DNA of 7,704 bases. It comes from Flavobacterium sp. (GTDB taxonomy: Bacteria; Bacteroidota; Bacteroidia; Flavobacteriales; Flavobacteriaceae). Numbering within the stretch: position 1 is the stretch's first letter; every line of letters starts with the position of its first letter. The stretch is from positions 1-7,704 of the forward strand of contig SEBM01000181.1 in NCBI GenBank assembly GCA_004296145.1, in the 5' to 3' direction. The notes under the pieces were generated by a model. That model searched no databases. It was not told the DNA's origin and saw nothing but the letters and a program-made list of their open reading frames with translations. Positions 4,764 through 7,704 of the stretch are shown here, one piece after another. The position numbers and the translations under genes were made by a program.

Positions 4764-7595
4764 TTAAAACCATTTTCGGGTAAAAAGTGTGACTAATGTT
4801 TTAGGAGCAAATGTCACTACAAAACGTATTTTTTCGTTGTATTTTGGTTGAGAAATTTCCCAGCCGTTATTTGAATAGACCGGAAAATACAATTCAAAGT
4901 AATCCGGAACAAGGTTTAATCTGATACCGCTATCATACGCAAAATCAGCTTTTTGATGTTGATTTTTAAGAAAACCAACGTCTCCGTAAGCCTCAATCCA
5001 GTTCCAAAGCGAATAACTGGCATTGAAAGTTGTCATCCACTGATTAGCATATCTTGGTGCAATTTTAGATTTAAATCCACCCTCAGCCATTATATATTGC
5101 TGACTAAAAATTCCGGTATTTTCAGACCTTCCCAAAAAATTATAATCAAACAAATAGTCCGTTGGCCTGTCTAAACCAAAACTAAAATAATCTGAGTTTG
5201 TCCTGTTGTAAAGGAAACTTCCTATGTAAAGTCTCAAGTTTAATTTATTATTATTTTCAAATAATCTTCGGTATTCAATTTCTCCCGAAAGCTTTCCGAA
5301 ATCACCCGAAAACTGAACATCGGTCATAAAATTAAAATGATTGACCAATTCTGTTTTTGTATTCATGTAGCGCGCATTAAAAACAGAATAATTAGGTTTG
5401 GAATTATCTGTTATAAATTGGCTCGCTTCACGATTTACAATAACCTGGCGCAACAAAATAAGCTGTTTTCTATTGTCTCTGAAATTTTCTTCACGAATTC
5501 TAAACTGAACCATCGGATTCAGCCTGAGATAAGTAGCGTCTGGTGCATAATGAAAATAATTCTGACTAAAAGAATATCGCACATTATATAAGGTACTATT
5601 TCTGTAATACTGACTAAAAGAAAAAGCAGAAGAGCCCGATAAAGTTCCCGCTTTTAGAGAATAGGCAGGATTAAAATCAAAAAGAAAAGGTTTTTCTAAA
5701 ATCGTTTTATTGTGAAAACGGATTCCCGGCGTAAAACCGTCATAATAATTATAGGTAAGAGTTGGGATATATAATATCTGATTGTAATAAGGATCTTCTA
5801 AGTCTTTTGCAAAATTGAATTTTATAGGACGATTGGTAATTGCAAGACTTTTTAATGATTTCCAGTTATTTCTTAAATTGAATTCAGGAACTTCGTTCTC
5901 ATAATTCAGGACAATTTTATCAGCATTTTTTCTGTCGAAATTATAAACAGAATCGTTGCTTTTTGGTTCAATCCAGGTTTTAAAAACAACCTCATTTTTT
6001 TTGAGTCCATAAACCGGAATAGGGGTAAAAACACCAGTTTTATTATTAATTGAAAAATGAATGCTGTCCTTAGTTCTGGAAACATCCGAAAATTTATAAT
6101 CTATAATATCACGAGAATCAATTATGGTTTTGAAGAACCAATCAATGTTTTTGAAACTTTTTTGAGTTAATATGTTTTCAAAATCAGATCTTGTCGCTTG
6201 TTGGGTTTTATTCAATTCATAAAACTCCTGAACACTTTCAGGTACAATACTATGACTCAGATAATCATCTAAATAACTCAGACTTAAACCTGCGCGGTAT
6301 TTACTTGCAATTTGCTCGTTAAATTTTATCAGAGAATTTTTTGGGTCACCAAGGGGCTGATCCAGGTTTTTTCTGGCCATTAACATATAATAGTAGCTAT
6401 ATTGCTCATTAAATGTCAGATTGGTAATATTGTAACTTTTAAAGATTCTTATATTCGAAAGACTTCCAAGCATTTTTTGATCCTGATGATTTTCTTCGAT
6501 ATATTTCATCATGGTATAAACCTGGATACCATCATAGATCCAGTTGTCTTTTCTCGGGTCCAACCGCAAACTATTCTTTAAATAATTGTTCAGATAGGTT
6601 TTTAAGAAGGTGATTTCAAAAACAAATTCATCTGAAAACGGACTTATAAAAGAGGGAAGCTGATTTAAACCATAAAATGGATTTCGATCATAATCGGTTT
6701 GCGAAATTGTAATTTTTTCATGTGGATATTTTCCAATAAAAGCACTCGCAAAAGAAACCACACGATTAATAATTATGGCTTTTTGAATATCACTGAGTTT
6801 TTTATTTTTCAGGTTTGAAAGAATTTCAACCGAACCATTTTCATAGCTTTTAAAACTATTTTGTTTTTCAATAAACAAATTAAAATCGGTTCTGTTTTTT
6901 CCGGCAAAAGTATAAACTCCCGATTGTGGATTTGTAAGATCTTTTGAAACTGAATTTAAATCAGTGGTAACCGAATAATTTTCAGGGATTTTTATCGAAA
7001 TTTCATAATCTGTTGTTGCGTTCGCAATATCATCCAGATTAAAATTATTGTATTTTGTAAAACTATGATTTTCATAACGCGCCGGGCTTAAATACCAGTT
7101 TTTCAAATTCATTCCGCCATTTTGATCAAAGCCATAACGTGTAAATTTATCACTTGGTACCTTAACGATATAAGTAACATTGAAATCAATTTTTTGGTTC
7201 GGAGCCAGTTTTTGTTTCAGTTTTATGACGATAAAATCAGGATTCTTGTCCGTTCTTTCCCATTCAAGTGCCGTATCGTTTGAATCCAGTAAATTTAATA
7301 TCGTCGTATTTCCTCTTTCATAAGCGTTTGCTACATGAAAGCCACGATAAAACTCATCAGAAAAGCGTCTTGCCAAAGGTGTGTTTTTATTAGAAAAAGC
7401 ATTGTTCCAGTCATTCAGAACAATCGAATCAAGAGAATCATTAGAAGTATTATAAAAGGTAATATCCTGTTTTACATGCAAAGTTTTAAGTTCAATATTG
7501 ACAGCCACTTCCATCTTAGAATGATGTTGCGCATATTGTTTTATTGAATGTAATAAAACGAATAAAAATAAAATTACTTTATATAATGATTTCAA
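4764..7595 (-). CDS. Exported M1-aminopeptidase-like (apparently inactive) protein with C-terminal outer-membrane beta-barrel
   Basis: Predicted 943-residue outer-membrane protein. Residues 1-23 form a signal peptide (Lys at 2 and 6, core VILFLFVLL at 7-15, likely cut after Ala22-Gln23). Residues about 24-245 are beta-rich like the M1 N-terminal domain; about 250-490 resemble an M1 catalytic domain, with YGLNQLPSF at 308-316. Where M1 enzymes have HExxH this reads F326-E327-I-T-F330, and the expected NEG is replaced by Y354-D355-G356, so zinc binding looks lost. About 500-590 is a beta-rich linker. From about 600 alternating aromatic strands indicate a barrel, with Omp85-like RLNLVPDYFELYFPV (892-906), a last strand IRFVVTF (923-929) and a tail ending in Trp-Phe. 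The start is TTG: an in-frame stop lies just upstream and the first ATG is at codon 28, past the signal peptide. The function is unknown. A weak -7-like AATATTTG lies at 7635-7642. Confidence 0.8.
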   Translation of the reverse strand: MKSLYKVILFLFVLLHSIKQYAQHHSKMEVAVNIELKTLHVKQDITFYNTSNDSLDSIVLNDWNNAFSNKNTPLARRFSDEFYRGFHVANAYERGNTTILNLLDSNDTALEWERTDKNPDFIVIKLKQKLAPNQKIDFNVTYIVKVPSDKFTRYGFDQNGGMNLKNWYLSPARYENHSFTKYNNFNLDDIANATTDYEISIKIPENYSVTTDLNSVSKDLTNPQSGVYTFAGKNRTDFNLFIEKQNSFKSYENGSVEILSNLKNKKLSDIQKAIIINRVVSFASAFIGKYPHEKITISQTDYDRNPFYGLNQLPSFISPFSDEFVFEITFLKTYLNNYLKNSLRLDPRKDNWIYDGIQVYTMMKYIEENHQDQKMLGSLSNIRIFKSYNITNLTFNEQYSYYYMLMARKNLDQPLGDPKNSLIKFNEQIASKYRAGLSLSYLDDYLSHSIVPESVQEFYELNKTQQATRSDFENILTQKSFKNIDWFFKTIIDSRDIIDYKFSDVSRTKDSIHFSINNKTGVFTPIPVYGLKKNEVVFKTWIEPKSNDSVYNFDRKNADKIVLNYENEVPEFNLRNNWKSLKSLAITNRPIKFNFAKDLEDPYYNQILYIPTLTYNYYDGFTPGIRFHNKTILEKPFLFDFNPAYSLKAGTLSGSSAFSFSQYYRNSTLYNVRYSFSQNYFHYAPDATYLRLNPMVQFRIREENFRDNRKQLILLRQVIVNREASQFITDNSKPNYSVFNARYMNTKTELVNHFNFMTDVQFSGDFGKLSGEIEYRRLFENNNKLNLRLYIGSFLYNRTNSDYFSFGLDRPTDYLFDYNFLGRSENTGIFSQQYIMAEGGFKSKIAPRYANQWMTTFNASYSLWNWIEAYGDVGFLKNQHQKADFAYDSGIRLNLVPDYFELYFPVYSNNGWEISQPKYNEKIRFVVTFAPKTLVTLFTRKWF

Positions 7596-7669
7596 TGTTG
7601 GCTTAAATTTTACGGCTGTATTTTAATTTACGAGCAAATATTTGTTTTGGATTTATGTAAAAATAGTAT

Positions 7670-7696
7670 AAAAAAAGCTGTTTTAAAAAACAGCTT
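7670..7696 (-). terminator. Rho-independent terminator of a leftward gene beyond the right edge
   Basis: AAGCTGTTT (7675-7683) pairs with AAACAGCTT (7688-7696) around a 4-base loop, a perfect 9-bp stem. Read on the minus strand it is followed by five T residues beyond the stem (complement of 7670-7674), so it suits a leftward gene ending just outside the window. On the plus strand the T-tract is delayed by CAC, so rightward activity would be weaker. Its place suggests that the 943-residue protein gene has its own promoter in 7596-7669. Confidence 0.75.
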
Positions 7697-7704
7697 CACT
7701 TTTT

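Noticed and set aside
4953..5591. Two open plus-strand frames (4953-5174, 5337-5591) opposite the barrel region
   Set aside because: Both are antisense to the beta-barrel coding sequence and look like by-products of its codon use.
7335..7547. Open plus-strand frame opposite the N-terminus of the exported protein
   Set aside because: It is antisense to a well-supported coding sequence and rich in Ile/Arg/Lys without motifs.
1..7704. CRISPR array, phage, toxin-antitoxin or defence system
   Set aside because: No repeat-spacer pattern, integrase, nuclease or small paired genes are seen; the genes are housekeeping or surface functions.

Overview
The window looks like chromosomal DNA of a Flavobacterium-type bacterium (Bacteroidota, Flavobacteriia). 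The sequence is AT-rich, start codons lack recognisable Shine-Dalgarno sequences, one good TAnnTTTG-type -7 element is visible, and the proteins read like flavobacterial ones. These include a fused branched-chain 2-oxoacid dehydrogenase E1 and a very large outer-membrane protein whose signal peptide ends in Ala-Gln. The organism assignment is inference from these traits.

Layout from left to right: (a) 1-322 holds the decayed or interrupted 3' end of an unidentified coding sequence, then a short direct repeat. (b) 323-1153 (+) is a YgiD-type 4,5-DOPA extradiol dioxygenase. (c) 1154-1222 is a short spacer with a REP-like hairpin. (d) 1223-1957 (+) is kdsB, CMP-Kdo synthetase. (e) 1958-2163 lies between convergent genes and holds an imperfect inverted-repeat element of about 100 bp, followed by a symmetrical bidirectional terminator. 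(f) 2164-4575 (-) is an 803-residue alpha/beta fusion of branched-chain 2-oxoacid dehydrogenase E1. (g) 4576-4763 is a very AT-rich spacer with a probable promoter for (f). (h) 4764-7595 (-) is a 943-residue exported protein that joins an M1-aminopeptidase-like region without its zinc site to a C-terminal outer-membrane beta-barrel. (i) 7596-7704 is its upstream region, including a terminator for a leftward gene beyond the right edge.

The four intact genes do not form one pathway. KdsB supplies activated Kdo for lipopolysaccharide, and the large protein would sit in the same outer membrane. E1 begins oxidative decarboxylation of branched-chain 2-oxoacids and feeds iso/anteiso fatty-acid primers and amino-acid catabolism. 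YgiD is a stand-alone zinc dioxygenase. No CRISPR array, tRNA, rRNA, transposase, phage gene or toxin-antitoxin pair was seen. The most notable points are the apparently dead metallopeptidase fused to a barrel, and an exchange of the magnesium/thiamine-diphosphate ligands in E1.
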